From the NCBI GenBank assembly GCA_035646375.1, contig DASRPM010000069.1, forward strand, positions 1 through 42,528: DNA of 42,528 nt. Direction: 5' to 3'. Of this stretch, positions 1 through 7,784 are shown piece after piece. A model generated the notes under the pieces. That model was not told the DNA's origin and ran no database searches. It was given only the letters and a program-made list of their open reading frames with translations. This DNA comes from DASYRM01 sp035646375 (lineage in GTDB: Bacteria > Acidobacteriota > Vicinamibacteria > Vicinamibacterales > UBA2999). Both the position numbers and the translations under genes were made by a program. Numbering within the stretch: the stretch's first letter is position 1; every line of letters starts with the position of its first letter.

Positions 1-1283
1 AGCAGTTCCTTGTAGTCGTCGAAGATCGGCATCGGCCACGCGCGGTCGCCCGCACGCTTCGTGGCGTCGAGCACCGCGTCCACCCACGTCTGCGGCCGCC
101 CGAAGAGTCCGGTGGTGGTCTTCCCCAGCGCCACGACGCACGCGCCGGTGAGCGTCGCCAGGTCCACGAGGTGCGTGGCGCCGAGCTGGCGCGCATACCA
201 GAGTGCGTCGCCCAGCACGAGCCGGCCTTCGGCGTCGGTGTTGAGGATTTCCACCGTCTTGCCCTCGGCGCTCGTCACCACGTCGCCCGGCTTGATGGCG
301 AGCCCGCCGGGCATGTTCTCGGTCATCGGCACGAGGCCGATGCACCGCACCGGCAGCTTCAGGCGGGCGATGGCCGACATCGCGGCGATCACGGCGGCCC
401 CGCCCGACATGTCGTCCTTCATCTTGTCCATGTTCTCGGCCGGCTTGATCGAGATGCCGCCGGTGTCGAACGTGATGCCCTTTCCGATCAGCCCCAATGT
501 GATGTTGGACACCGCTCCGGCCGGTTCGTGCCGCAGCACGAGCAGGCGGGGCGGCTCGTGGCTGCCTTGCGCGATGCTGAGGAGCAGCCCCATGCGAAGC
601 TCGGCGATCCTCGCCTCGTCCAGAATTTCGACGCCAAGCCCCGCCGCGGTGGCCAGCGCCGCGCCGCGCTCGGCAAAGATCCGGGGCGTCAGGAGATTGC
701 CCGGCTCGTTGGCGAGCGTGCGCGCCTGGTTCGTGGCCTCGCCCAGCACCACGCCACGGGCCACGGCCGCGGCCAGGGCCTCGCCATCGCCGAGCCCGGC
801 GATCGCCGCCTCCTCGAGCCAGACGGGATCGTGATCCGCCGTCTTGAGCGGCGCGCCGTCGTAGTTGGCAATCGTCACCCCCTCGGCCACGGCCTGCGCG
901 GCCTCCGCCGGCGGCACGGCCGTGCCGGGCCGGACGAGAACCGCGACGCGCCGGAAGCGCTGCTGGCGAGCCACGAGGGCTCCCGTGATCGCCACGCGGC
1001 GGAGCACGTCCGTGGTGCAGGACGCCGCGGGGCCGGCCCCGACGAGCACGGCACGCGGCGTGCGCCAGCCGCCTCCCTGACTGCCGACGACGAGCGACTC
1101 GAACGGCTTGCCGGAGAACGCGCCTCGGTCCCGCGCCGCCAGGACCTCACCGCCCGAGGCCTGTGCCAGGCCAGGCACATCCGCAAAAGCGTCTCGTTCG
1201 AAGGCGGGCACGACGACGAGGTCCGCGTCGAGTTCGCCGGCCGTTCGTCGATCGAGCCGGACACGTGGCGTTTGGTGGGTCAT
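1..1283 (-). CDS. pepA: Leucyl aminopeptidase (M17), C-terminus cut by window edge
   Basis: This cytosolic dimetal aminopeptidase removes N-terminal residues from peptides. The minus strand reads open from an ATG at 1283 to the window edge, giving about 427 residues of a family usually near 500, so roughly the last 70 are missing. The M17 signature NTDAEGRL lies near residues 345-352 and the metal/substrate lysine segment GKGITFDTGG near 264-273. The N-terminal third is the less conserved macro-like domain. The gene is divergent from the PKD protein at 1347, with about 60 bp between them. Start choice: the reading MTHQTPRVRLD begins with ATG and no better in-frame start is evident. Assignment to PepA rather than another M17 member rests on the signature motifs and length. 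Confidence 0.93.
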   Translation of the reverse strand, partial: MTHQTPRVRLDRRTAGELDADLVVVPAFERDAFADVPGLAQASGGEVLAARDRGAFSGKPFESLVVGSQGGGWRTPRAVLVGAGPAASCTTDVLRRVAITGALVARQQRFRRVAVLVRPGTAVPPAEAAQAVAEGVTIANYDGAPLKTADHDPVWLEEAAIAGLGDGEALAAAVARGVVLGEATNQARTLANEPGNLLTPRIFAERGAALATAAGLGVEILDEARIAELRMGLLLSIAQGSHEPPRLLVLRHEPAGAVSNITLGLIGKGITFDTGGISIKPAENMDKMKDDMSGGAAVIAAMSAIARLKLPVRCIGLVPMTENMPGGLAIKPGDVVTSAEGKTVEILNTDAEGRLVLGDALWYARQLGATHLVDLATLTGACVVALGKTTTGLFGRPQTWVDAVLDATKRAGDRAWPMPIFDDYKEL

Positions 1284-1346
1284 CTGCATCGGTCTGATCG
1301 CGTACAATCACGGCAGCCCCTGCCTCCTGTCTGGAGGAACCGCCGC

Positions 1347-1850
1347 ATGGCTGCCGACTCTCGTCCTGTCGCACTCGTCCGGCTGACCGCCGCGCTCGCC
1401 GGCGTGTGCGTGGCGGGAACCCTGGCCGTGGCACACGCCGTTTCTGGTTCCGCCGCCGATCAGAAGAACGATCAGAAAGTAGCCCAGAAGCAGGACGACG
1501 ACAAACGGCCCAGTCTAGCACTCAAGGTCTCGCCGCCGCTTGGCTTCTCGCCGCTGCGCGTGCGCGCCACGATAGACGTGCGGGGCGGGCCCGACGACTC
1601 GATCGACTTCTACTGTCCGTCGATCGCGTGGGATTGGGGCGACGGCACGGTGTCGGAAACCTCCGAGGACTGCGACCCGTACCAGGAAGGCACGAGCACG
1701 ATCCGGCGCCGCTTCGCCGCCGACCACACCTTCCAGCAGGGCGGCGCCTATCGTGTGACGTTCCGGCTCAAGCAGAAGAACCGCGTCGTGTCCTCGGCCA
1801 GCACGAACGTCCAGGTCCGCGCGGGCGTACGCGACGATTTTGGCCGCTGA
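1347..1850 (+). CDS. Secreted protein with a PKD-like domain
   Basis: A 167-residue protein with an N-terminal signal peptide or anchor (hydrophobic stretch about residues 10-29, ending near HAVSGSA), then a charged linker rich in K, Q and D. A single immunoglobulin-like PKD-type domain follows: WDWGDGT near residues 92-98, then a FQQGGAYRVTFRL strand typical of the PKD C-terminal half. PKD domains usually act in extracellular binding or as spacers; no catalytic residues are visible. The ATG at 1347 has a good ribosome site (GGAGG at about 1333). A TACAAT hexamer at 1303-1308 could be a -10 element. The exact role is unknown. Confidence 0.75.
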   Translation: MAADSRPVALVRLTAALAGVCVAGTLAVAHAVSGSAADQKNDQKVAQKQDDDKRPSLALKVSPPLGFSPLRVRATIDVRGGPDDSIDFYCPSIAWDWGDGTVSETSEDCDPYQEGTSTIRRRFAADHTFQQGGAYRVTFRLKQKNRVVSSASTNVQVRAGVRDDFGR

Positions 1851-1869
1851 CGTCTCGGTAGACGCGGTG

Positions 1870-2286
1870 ATGGCCGACGTGCAGGGGCGGGTGCGCGAGC
1901 GCCTCCGCCTGCACCTGGTGCGGCACGGGGCCGCCGCGTTCGAGGACCCGGCGCTCTTTGCCGAAGTCGAGCGGCTGCTGCGGGCCTCGATCGACGCCGG
2001 CGATTCGCACGCGCTCATCATGCCCGAGCTCCTTGGCGAACCCGCCTCCTGGCGCCTCGAAACCGCGATGAAGTACGGTTCCCACCGTCCGCAGGCCCCC
2101 GCCGCGGTGGTGCAGTTCGTCAAGCGGCGCCTGCTCATGCCGATACTGCGCTGGCTCTTCGAATACAGCCGTGACAACTTCGAGCGGCAGCGCCGCGTGA
2201 ACCAGGTGCTGTTCGCGTGCGTGCAGGAGCTGGCGCTCGAGACCGCCCGCCTCCGCCGCGAGCTGCACGGCCCCGACACTCCTTGA
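1870..2286 (+). CDS. Small helical protein paired with a glycosyltransferase
   Basis: About 138 residues, predicted mostly alpha-helical: many Arg/Glu/Leu, an FEDPALFAEVERLL segment, and a C-terminal amphipathic helix (NFERQRRVNQVLF onward). No signal peptide, membrane segment or catalytic motif is seen. It ends in a TTGA overlap with the GT4 glycosyltransferase at 2283, so the two are almost certainly co-translated. It may be a scaffold or partner of that enzyme, but this is inferred from position only. Start is uncertain: ATG 1870 was chosen (weak GGTAG upstream); GTG 1867 and TTG 1840 are in frame, and the latter would overlap the PKD gene by 11 nt. Confidence 0.65.
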   Translation: MADVQGRVRERLRLHLVRHGAAAFEDPALFAEVERLLRASIDAGDSHALIMPELLGEPASWRLETAMKYGSHRPQAPAAVVQFVKRRLLMPILRWLFEYSRDNFERQRRVNQVLFACVQELALETARLRRELHGPDTP

Positions 2287-3449
2287 AACTGGCCTGCGTG
2301 GTTCAGCGCTACGGCGCCGGCGTGGCCGGCGGCTCGGAGCGGCACTGCCGCGAGCTCGCCCTTCGCCTGGCCGCGCATCACGACGTCACCATCCTCACCA
2401 CCTGCGCCGCCGACTACGTGACGTGGGAGAACGAGTTCCCCGCCGGAACGTCAGTGGACGGCCGGGCGACGGTGCGCCGCTTTCCGGTGCGGCAGCCGCG
2501 ACGCCTGAAGCGGTTCGCCGATCTGAGCGACGAGGTCTTCGACGGCGACACGCCGGACGCACGCCAGGAGGAGTGGTTCCGCGAGAACGGTCCCGACTGC
2601 CCCGCGCTGCTCGACCACCTGCGCGCCGAGGGGCACGGCTACGACCTGGTGCTGTTCTGGACCTTCCGCTACGCGCCGTCGTTCTTTGGCGTGCCCCTGG
2701 TGCGCGACCGCGCCGTGCTGCTGCCGACCGCCGAGGAAGATCGCGCCGTCGATCTGAGCATCCTCGAAGTGTTCTTCCAGCTTCCGGCGGCTTATCTGTT
2801 CCTCACGCCCGAAGAGCAGATCCTGGTCTCCACGCGAGCGGGGCGTGCGCTGGAGCCGTGCGCGGTGATCGGCATGGGGCTCGACCCGGCCGCGTCCACC
2901 GCGGCGGCGCGGCTCCCGGCCGGCATCACCCAGCCGTACCTCCTCTATCTGGGTCGTGTCGATCGCAACAAGGGCTGCGACACCCTGCTCGAGTACTTCC
3001 TCGAGTACGCGGCGTCGCGGGACGGACTCTCGCTCGTGCTCGCCGGCCCCGCCAAGATGACGATTCCGGCGCATCCGCGCATCCGCGCGCTCGGGCGCGT
3101 CAGCGACGACGTGCGCGACGCGCTGCTGCAGGGCGCGCTGGCGCTGGCGATCCCGTCGCCCTTCGAGAGCCTGAGCATCGTGCTGCTCGAAGCCTGGAAT
3201 CGCGGGGTGCCGGCGATCGTGAACGGCCAGTGTGCCGTACTGAAGGGGCAGGTGCGCCGCGCGAACGGCGGGCTCTACTACCGGTCGTCCGCGGAGTTCG
3301 CGGAGGCGGTGGACACCCTGCGGGGCGCCGATGCCGAACGGCGCGTCCTCGGCACGCAGGGTCTGGCGTACGTGGAGCGTGAATACCGCTGGCCGACCGT
3401 GATGGCGCGCGTGGAAGCGCTGCTCGAGGAAGCACGCCGGCGCGGTTGA
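2283..3449 (+). CDS. Glycosyltransferase family 4 (GT-B fold)
   Basis: A 388-residue retaining glycosyltransferase that would transfer a sugar from a nucleotide donor to a glycan, lipid or protein. The N-terminal Rossmann domain has a glycine-rich loop (YGAGVAGGSERH, near residues 9-20). The C-terminal donor domain shows LLYLGRVDRNKGCDTLLEY and, near residue 295, the EX7E motif (ESLSIVLLE). There is no signal peptide, so it is cytosolic or peripheral. The start is a TTG at 2283 whose last two bases belong to the TGA of the preceding gene; starting upstream would give a long unrelated extension. Donor and acceptor cannot be told from sequence. The presence of a sugar nucleotidyltransferase and phosphohexomutase at the other end of the window is suggestive only. 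Confidence 0.88.
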   Translation: MKLACVVQRYGAGVAGGSERHCRELALRLAAHHDVTILTTCAADYVTWENEFPAGTSVDGRATVRRFPVRQPRRLKRFADLSDEVFDGDTPDARQEEWFRENGPDCPALLDHLRAEGHGYDLVLFWTFRYAPSFFGVPLVRDRAVLLPTAEEDRAVDLSILEVFFQLPAAYLFLTPEEQILVSTRAGRALEPCAVIGMGLDPAASTAAARLPAGITQPYLLYLGRVDRNKGCDTLLEYFLEYAASRDGLSLVLAGPAKMTIPAHPRIRALGRVSDDVRDALLQGALALAIPSPFESLSIVLLEAWNRGVPAIVNGQCAVLKGQVRRANGGLYYRSSAEFAEAVDTLRGADAERRVLGTQGLAYVEREYRWPTVMARVEALLEEARRRG

Positions 3450-3453
3450 GGCC

Positions 3454-3490
3454 GCGCCCTACGTCCCCACCCGCCCCACGCGCCCTACCC
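3454..3490. repeat. Degenerate 9-nt tandem array between convergent genes
   Basis: About four pyrimidine-rich units with a 9-nt step (CGCCCTACG, TCCCCACCC, GCCCCACGC, GCCCTACCC) fill the gap between the glycosyltransferase and the membrane protein ending at 3493. The stop codon of the minus-strand gene (CTA on this strand, 3493-3495) sits at its edge. Related 9-nt arrays occur at 5757, 11397, 27318 and 38699. Confidence 0.6.
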
Positions 3491-3492
3491 GC

Positions 3493-4461
3493 CTAGGCCA
3501 CGGCGTGCGGCGCGGCTTGCGCTTGCGGGCCGTTCCAACGCGCCAGCAGCGACGCACAGGCGGCGCCGATGCCGATCGTCCACACGAGGTACTCGATCAG
3601 GAAGCCCATCGCGCTGACACTCCACGCGGCCGGGCTCGTCCAGAAGGGACCGAACGCCGCGAAGCGGGCAAACAGCGTGAGGGCCGAGACGACGGTCATG
3701 CCGAGCAGCACGTCCACCCAGAGGGCGTTCGAGGCTTCCACCGTGGTGCCGCGCAGGCGCGCCCCGATGCGCGCGGCGACGGCAGTGAAGCCGGCGGTGC
3801 CAGCCACGCCGGCGGCGGCAATCACCAACGGCATGGTGCCGATGAGCGGGATCCCGACGATCGACACGGCGAGCGCCGCGATGATCAGCAGGAGGACCGG
3901 GACGAACGCCACCTGACAGGCCAGGCCGATCGCGGCCGACGACGCCATGCCTTCCCCGGCGCGCCAGGAGATGCGGCGCACCCAGGCGGGCGCGATCAGG
4001 GTGAGCGCCGACGCCACGATGAAGACGAACAGGAGTCGCAGAATGGTGCCGGCAAGCGCCAGGCCGGTGAACCAGCCGCGCGGCAGCGGACGCCCATCGA
4101 TGCCCGGGATGCGGAGCACGGTCTCGTCCACGCCACCACGCACGCGGGCCTTCGGATCGACGTTCGCGGCGCCGCCCACGGTCACGACCTCGCCGTCCAC
4201 GACCGCCTCGGGGCCGATGCGGAGCCGCCCGCCGAGCACCACGACGTCTTCCTCGGCGTGGCCGTCGATGGTGGCCGAGCCGCCAATGACGATCACGGGC
4301 CCCCGGGCGATGTCGCCGGCGGCGAGGTGATAGTCGTTCAGCACGAGGATGCGGGCGCCGTGAACGTGCCCGCGATGGGCGTCCACCTCCCAGTCCGGCG
4401 GCTGGGCAAAGACAGGCTGGGCAGCGAACAGTAGGAGGAAACCCGCGAGCGCTTTGATCAT
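3493..4461 (-). CDS. Bactofilin-like/DUF8173-type membrane protein
   Basis: A 322-residue envelope protein. It has a cleavable signal peptide (MIKALAGFLLLFAAQPVFAQ), then a short right-handed beta-helix-like region of turn repeats (GPVIVIGGSATIDGHAEEDV, then VVLGGRLRIGPEAVVDGEVV) resembling a polymer-forming bactofilin domain, about residues 50-115. The C-terminal half carries about five to six hydrophobic membrane segments. This architecture is common for acidobacterial proteins annotated as polymer-forming or DUF8173; the function is unknown. Start: ATG 4461 has GAGGAT upstream and begins the signal peptide; a longer reading to 4587 would add a basic low-complexity tail with no support. A GGAACT-N16-CGTC ECF-type promoter candidate lies at 4485-4510, suggesting envelope-stress control. 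Confidence 0.72.
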   Translation of the reverse strand: MIKALAGFLLLFAAQPVFAQPPDWEVDAHRGHVHGARILVLNDYHLAAGDIARGPVIVIGGSATIDGHAEEDVVVLGGRLRIGPEAVVDGEVVTVGGAANVDPKARVRGGVDETVLRIPGIDGRPLPRGWFTGLALAGTILRLLFVFIVASALTLIAPAWVRRISWRAGEGMASSAAIGLACQVAFVPVLLLIIAALAVSIVGIPLIGTMPLVIAAAGVAGTAGFTAVAARIGARLRGTTVEASNALWVDVLLGMTVVSALTLFARFAAFGPFWTSPAAWSVSAMGFLIEYLVWTIGIGAACASLLARWNGPQAQAAPHAVA

Positions 4462-4484
4462 CGTTGGCGATCCTCGGCAACTGG

Positions 4485-4510
4485 GACGACGCGCTCGCCA
4501 GCGAAGTTCC
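4485..4510 (-). promoter_or_regulatory. Candidate ECF-type promoter
   Basis: On the minus strand, GGAACT (4510-4505) is followed after 16 nt by CGTC (4488-4485), a common ECF -35/-10 pattern. The gene starts 24 nt downstream of CGTC. The -35 resembles that of the sigma-factor promoter at 26067-26094, with the same spacer length; the -10 differs. Confidence 0.4.
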
Positions 4511-4516
4511 CGCTGG

Positions 4517-4537
4517 CCTTGGGCCTTAGGCCTTGGC
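4517..4537. repeat. 7-nt tandem repeat (CCTTGGN)
   Basis: Three perfect-period units, CCTTGGG, CCTTAGG and CCTTGGC, lie directly after the thiolase stop (minus strand). The same motif occurs four times at 10313-10340. Confidence 0.65.
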
Positions 4538-4538
4538 T

Positions 4539-5729
4539 TTATGGCACCTCGATGGCGGCGGCGATTCCCATTCCACCGCCAATGCACAACGAGGCGACTC
4601 CCCTTCCCCCGCCCTTGGCACGCAGCGCGTAAATCAGCGTGGTCAGGACGCGGGCGCCGCTGGCGCCGATCGGGTGACCCAGCGCGATGGCGCCGCCCCG
4701 CACGTTCACCTTCGCCCCGTCCAATCCGAGCTCGCGCGACACGGCGAGTGCTTGCGCCGCAAATGCCTCGTTCAGCTCGAAGAGGTCGATGTCACCAGTG
4801 CCGAGCGACGCGCGGTCGAGCGCCAGACGGACGGCGCCAATCGGCCCGAGCCCCATGACCATCGGCTCGACGCCCACGACTGCGTACGACAGCACCCGCG
4901 CGATGGGCGTCAGGCCACGCGCCGCGGCCGCGGCCGGCGAAGCCACCACGAGCACCGCGGCGCCGTCGTTGATCCCCGAGGCGTTGCCGGCCGTGACGCT
5001 CCCCTCGGCCGCGAAGGCCGGCTTCAACCCCGCGAGCTTCTCCGCCGACGTGCCGGGCCGCGGATGCTCGTCGGTGTCGAAGGACGCCGGGCTCCCCTTT
5101 CGGGCCGGCAGCGGCACCGCCACGATCTCGTCGCGGAACGCGCCCGACGACACGGCCTGCGCGGCCCGCGACTGACTCTCGGCGGCAAACGCATCCTGCT
5201 CGGCGCGGGAGATGCCGAACCGCCGCGACACCTCCTCGGCGGTCATGCCCATGTGACAGCCTTCGATCGCGCAGCTCAGCCCCTCGCCCAGGATGGAGTC
5301 GTACAGCTGGCCGTGGCCCAGGCGCAGCCCCCACCGCGCCTGCGGCAGCAGGTAGGGAGCCTGGCTCATCGACTCCGTGCCGCCGGCCACGACGACCTGC
5401 GCGTAGCCGCCGCGCGTGGCCTCGGTGGCGTGCACCACGGCCTGCAATCCGGATCCGCAGACGCGGTTCACCGTTTCGGCCGGAACCGTCACCGGCACTC
5501 CCGCTTTGATCGCGGCCTGCCGTGCCACGTTCATCCCCGCGCCGCCCTGGAGCACGCACCCCAGGACCACGTCGTCGATCGCATCGGGCGCCACCGCCCC
5601 GCGCGCCAACGCCTCCCGCACGACCACCGCACCCAGGTCGGCGGCGGAGACGTCCTTCAAGCTGCCGCCGAAGGTCCCGATCGGCGTGCGGCACGCGCTC
5701 ACGATCACGGAGAGGGGGTCTCGCGCCAT
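4539..5729 (-). CDS. Acetyl-CoA acetyltransferase (thiolase)
   Basis: A 396-residue type II thiolase that condenses two acetyl-CoA to acetoacetyl-CoA, or cleaves 3-ketoacyl-CoA. All three catalytic motifs are present: nucleophile Cys near residue 90 (NRVCGSGLQ), His near 350 (GHPIGASGAR) and the second Cys near 381 (CIGGGMG), plus NEAFAAQ. The length is normal for the family. The ATG at 5729 gives the canonical start MARDPLSVIVSACRTPIG. A TACAAT hexamer 7 nt upstream suggests a leaderless or very short leader transcript. The gene is divergent from an acyl-CoA synthetase, consistent with short-chain acyl-CoA metabolism. Biosynthetic versus degradative direction cannot be decided from sequence. 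Confidence 0.93.
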   Translation of the reverse strand: MARDPLSVIVSACRTPIGTFGGSLKDVSAADLGAVVVREALARGAVAPDAIDDVVLGCVLQGGAGMNVARQAAIKAGVPVTVPAETVNRVCGSGLQAVVHATEATRGGYAQVVVAGGTESMSQAPYLLPQARWGLRLGHGQLYDSILGEGLSCAIEGCHMGMTAEEVSRRFGISRAEQDAFAAESQSRAAQAVSSGAFRDEIVAVPLPARKGSPASFDTDEHPRPGTSAEKLAGLKPAFAAEGSVTAGNASGINDGAAVLVVASPAAAAARGLTPIARVLSYAVVGVEPMVMGLGPIGAVRLALDRASLGTGDIDLFELNEAFAAQALAVSRELGLDGAKVNVRGGAIALGHPIGASGARVLTTLIYALRAKGGGRGVASLCIGGGMGIAAAIEVP

Positions 5730-5756
5730 TGCTTCGATTGTAATGCCCTCGTTCTT

Positions 5757-5792
5757 CCCACTCCGCCCACTCTGCCCACTCTGCCTCCGTCC
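5757..5792. repeat. 9-nt tandem array in a divergent promoter region
   Basis: Four units (CCCACTCCG, CCCACTCTG, CCCACTCTG, CCTCCGTCC) fill most of the 84-bp gap between the divergent thiolase and acyl-CoA synthetase genes. They lie where the -35 elements of both would be expected; each gene has only a -10-like hexamer, TACAAT at 5742-5737 (minus) and TAAAAT at 5801-5806 (plus). Confidence 0.65.
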
Positions 5793-5813
5793 CGTCACTG
5801 TAAAATCGCGCGG

Positions 5814-7784
5814 ATGCCCAGCGGTGCGTTCGAGTTCGGCGGCGAGATCGCGTGGCGCCCGTCGGCCGATGTCGTCGAGCGCAGCCGCCTGACGGCCTTC
5901 ATGCGCCGGCACGGACTTCCTGACTTCAAGGCGCTCCTCGAACGATCCACCAGCGATCTCGAGTGGTTCTGGCGCGCCGTTTTCGACGATCTCGGAATCG
6001 AGTTCTACGAGCCGTTCACGCAGGTCGTCGACCTGTCGAAGGGCCCGGCGTGGGCGCGCTGGTGCGTCGGCGCGCGGCTGAACATCGTCCACAACTGCCT
6101 CGACAAGTGGGCCGGCACGGCCACCGACGCGCGGCCCGCGATCCGCTGGGAGGGTGAAGAGGGCGCGCACGGCGTACTGACGTACGCCGAGCTGCGCGCG
6201 GCGACCAACCGGTGCGCGAATGCGTTGCGGTCGCTCGGCGTGCGCAAGGGCGATCGCGTGGCCCTGTTCCTGCCGATGGGCCCCGAGCTCGCCGCCGCGT
6301 TCTTCGCCATCGCGAAGATCGGCGCCGTGGTGCTGCCGCTCTTCTCGGGTTATGGCGCCGACGCCGTGGCTGCGCGGCTGCAGGACGCGGGCGCCACGGT
6401 CGTCATCACCGCCGACGGCTTCTGGCGCCGCGGCCAGCGCGTCTCCATGAAGCTCGTCGCCGACGAGGCTGTGGCGGCGTCGCCGTCGGTCCGCCACGTG
6501 ATCGTGGTCTCACGGCTGGGGACCGCCGCCGCCACGCACGCGCGCGACCGCCTCTGGTCGGACCTGGTGGACGTGCAGCCGGCGACGTGCGAGACCGAGC
6601 GGACCGAAGCGGAAGACCCGCTGATGCTGATTTACACGTCGGGAACGACCGGACGGCCCAAGGGCGCGGTGCATACGCACTGCGGCTTCCCGATCAAATC
6701 GGCGCAGGACATGGCGCACGCCTTCGACGTACAGCCGGGCGACACCATGTACTGGGTGAGCGACATCGGCTGGATGATGGGGCCCTGGGAGCTCTTCGGG
6801 ATGGCGCTCATCGGCGGGACGTCGGTCCTGTACGACGGTGCGCCCGACCACCCCGGCCCCGATCGGCTGTGGGCGCTCGTCGAACGCCACCGCGTCAACA
6901 TCCTCGGCGTGTCGCCCACCCTGATCCGCGCGCTGATGAAGCATGGCGAGGCGCCGGTGCGCGCGCACGACCTGTCGTCGCTCCGCATCCTCGGCTCCAC
7001 CGGTGAGCCGTGGAACCCGGAACCGTGGCGCTGGCTGTTCGACGTCGCCGGCGGCGGACGGCTCCCGATCATCAACTACTCCGGCGGCACCGAGGTCTCG
7101 GGCGGGCTCGTGGCCGGCAACGTCCTCACCGCGCTCAAGCCGGCGGCTTTCGCGGGTCCGCCGCCTGGCATCGCCGCCGACGTCGTCGACGATCAGGGGC
7201 GCCCGGTGCGCAACCAGGTCGGCGAGTTGATCGTGCGCGCGCCCTGGATCGGGATGACGCGTGGCTTCTGGCACGACCCGCAGCGCTACGAGCAGACCTA
7301 CTGGTCGCGCTTCCCCGGCGTGTGGGTACACGGTGACTGGGCGGCGGTGGACGACGACGGTTTGTGGTACATACTCGGGCGCTCCGATGACACCATCAAG
7401 ATTGCCGGGAAGCGCCTGGGACCGGCGGAGGTCGAATCGGTGCTCGTGGAGCACCCGGCGGTGCTCGAAGCCGCGGCCATCGGCGTGCCCGACGAGATGA
7501 AGGGGCAGGCGCTCGTCTGCTTCTGCGTGCTGCGCGCCGGGCACGAGGCATCGCCGGAGCTCGAGCAGGCGTTGATGGCGCTCGTGGCCACGCGGCTCGG
7601 CAAGCCGCTGAAGCCCGCCGCAGTGCGGTTCGTGCGCGACCTGCCGAAGACGCGCAACGCCAAGGTGATGCGGCGGGTCATCCGCACCGCCTACCTGGGG
7701 GAGGCGCCCGGCGATCTTTCGTCGCTCGAAAACCCCCAGGCTATCGATGACATCGCCGCCCACGCACCGAGCCGGCGTGGCTGA
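5814..7784 (+). CDS. AMP-forming acyl-CoA synthetase (acetyl-CoA synthetase-like)
   Basis: A 656-residue cytosolic ligase that activates a short-chain carboxylate (acetate or similar) to its CoA thioester through an acyl-AMP. The N-terminal ACAS_N-like segment (about residues 45-105) resembles acetyl-CoA synthetase. The adenylation core has the P-loop-like LIYTSGTTGRPKGA (near 272) and INYSGGTE (near 420). The hinge and C-terminal domain show GDWAAVDDDGLWYILGRSDD, and KTRNAKVMRRVIR contains the conserved catalytic lysine, which is also the usual acetylation site. Start: ATG 5814 follows TAAAAT by 7 nt, suggesting a leaderless transcript; upstream reading is unrelated. Its 3' end overlaps the MFS gene by 38 nt. 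Exact substrate is unknown. Confidence 0.9.
   Translation: MPSGAFEFGGEIAWRPSADVVERSRLTAFMRRHGLPDFKALLERSTSDLEWFWRAVFDDLGIEFYEPFTQVVDLSKGPAWARWCVGARLNIVHNCLDKWAGTATDARPAIRWEGEEGAHGVLTYAELRAATNRCANALRSLGVRKGDRVALFLPMGPELAAAFFAIAKIGAVVLPLFSGYGADAVAARLQDAGATVVITADGFWRRGQRVSMKLVADEAVAASPSVRHVIVVSRLGTAAATHARDRLWSDLVDVQPATCETERTEAEDPLMLIYTSGTTGRPKGAVHTHCGFPIKSAQDMAHAFDVQPGDTMYWVSDIGWMMGPWELFGMALIGGTSVLYDGAPDHPGPDRLWALVERHRVNILGVSPTLIRALMKHGEAPVRAHDLSSLRILGSTGEPWNPEPWRWLFDVAGGGRLPIINYSGGTEVSGGLVAGNVLTALKPAAFAGPPPGIAADVVDDQGRPVRNQVGELIVRAPWIGMTRGFWHDPQRYEQTYWSRFPGVWVHGDWAAVDDDGLWYILGRSDDTIKIAGKRLGPAEVESVLVEHPAVLEAAAIGVPDEMKGQALVCFCVLRAGHEASPELEQALMALVATRLGKPLKPAAVRFVRDLPKTRNAKVMRRVIRTAYLGEAPGDLSSLENPQAIDDIAAHAPSRRG

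Noticed and set aside
171..1346. Long open frame before the PKD protein
   Set aside because: It is antisense to pepA; only the part from ATG 1347 looks like a real protein.
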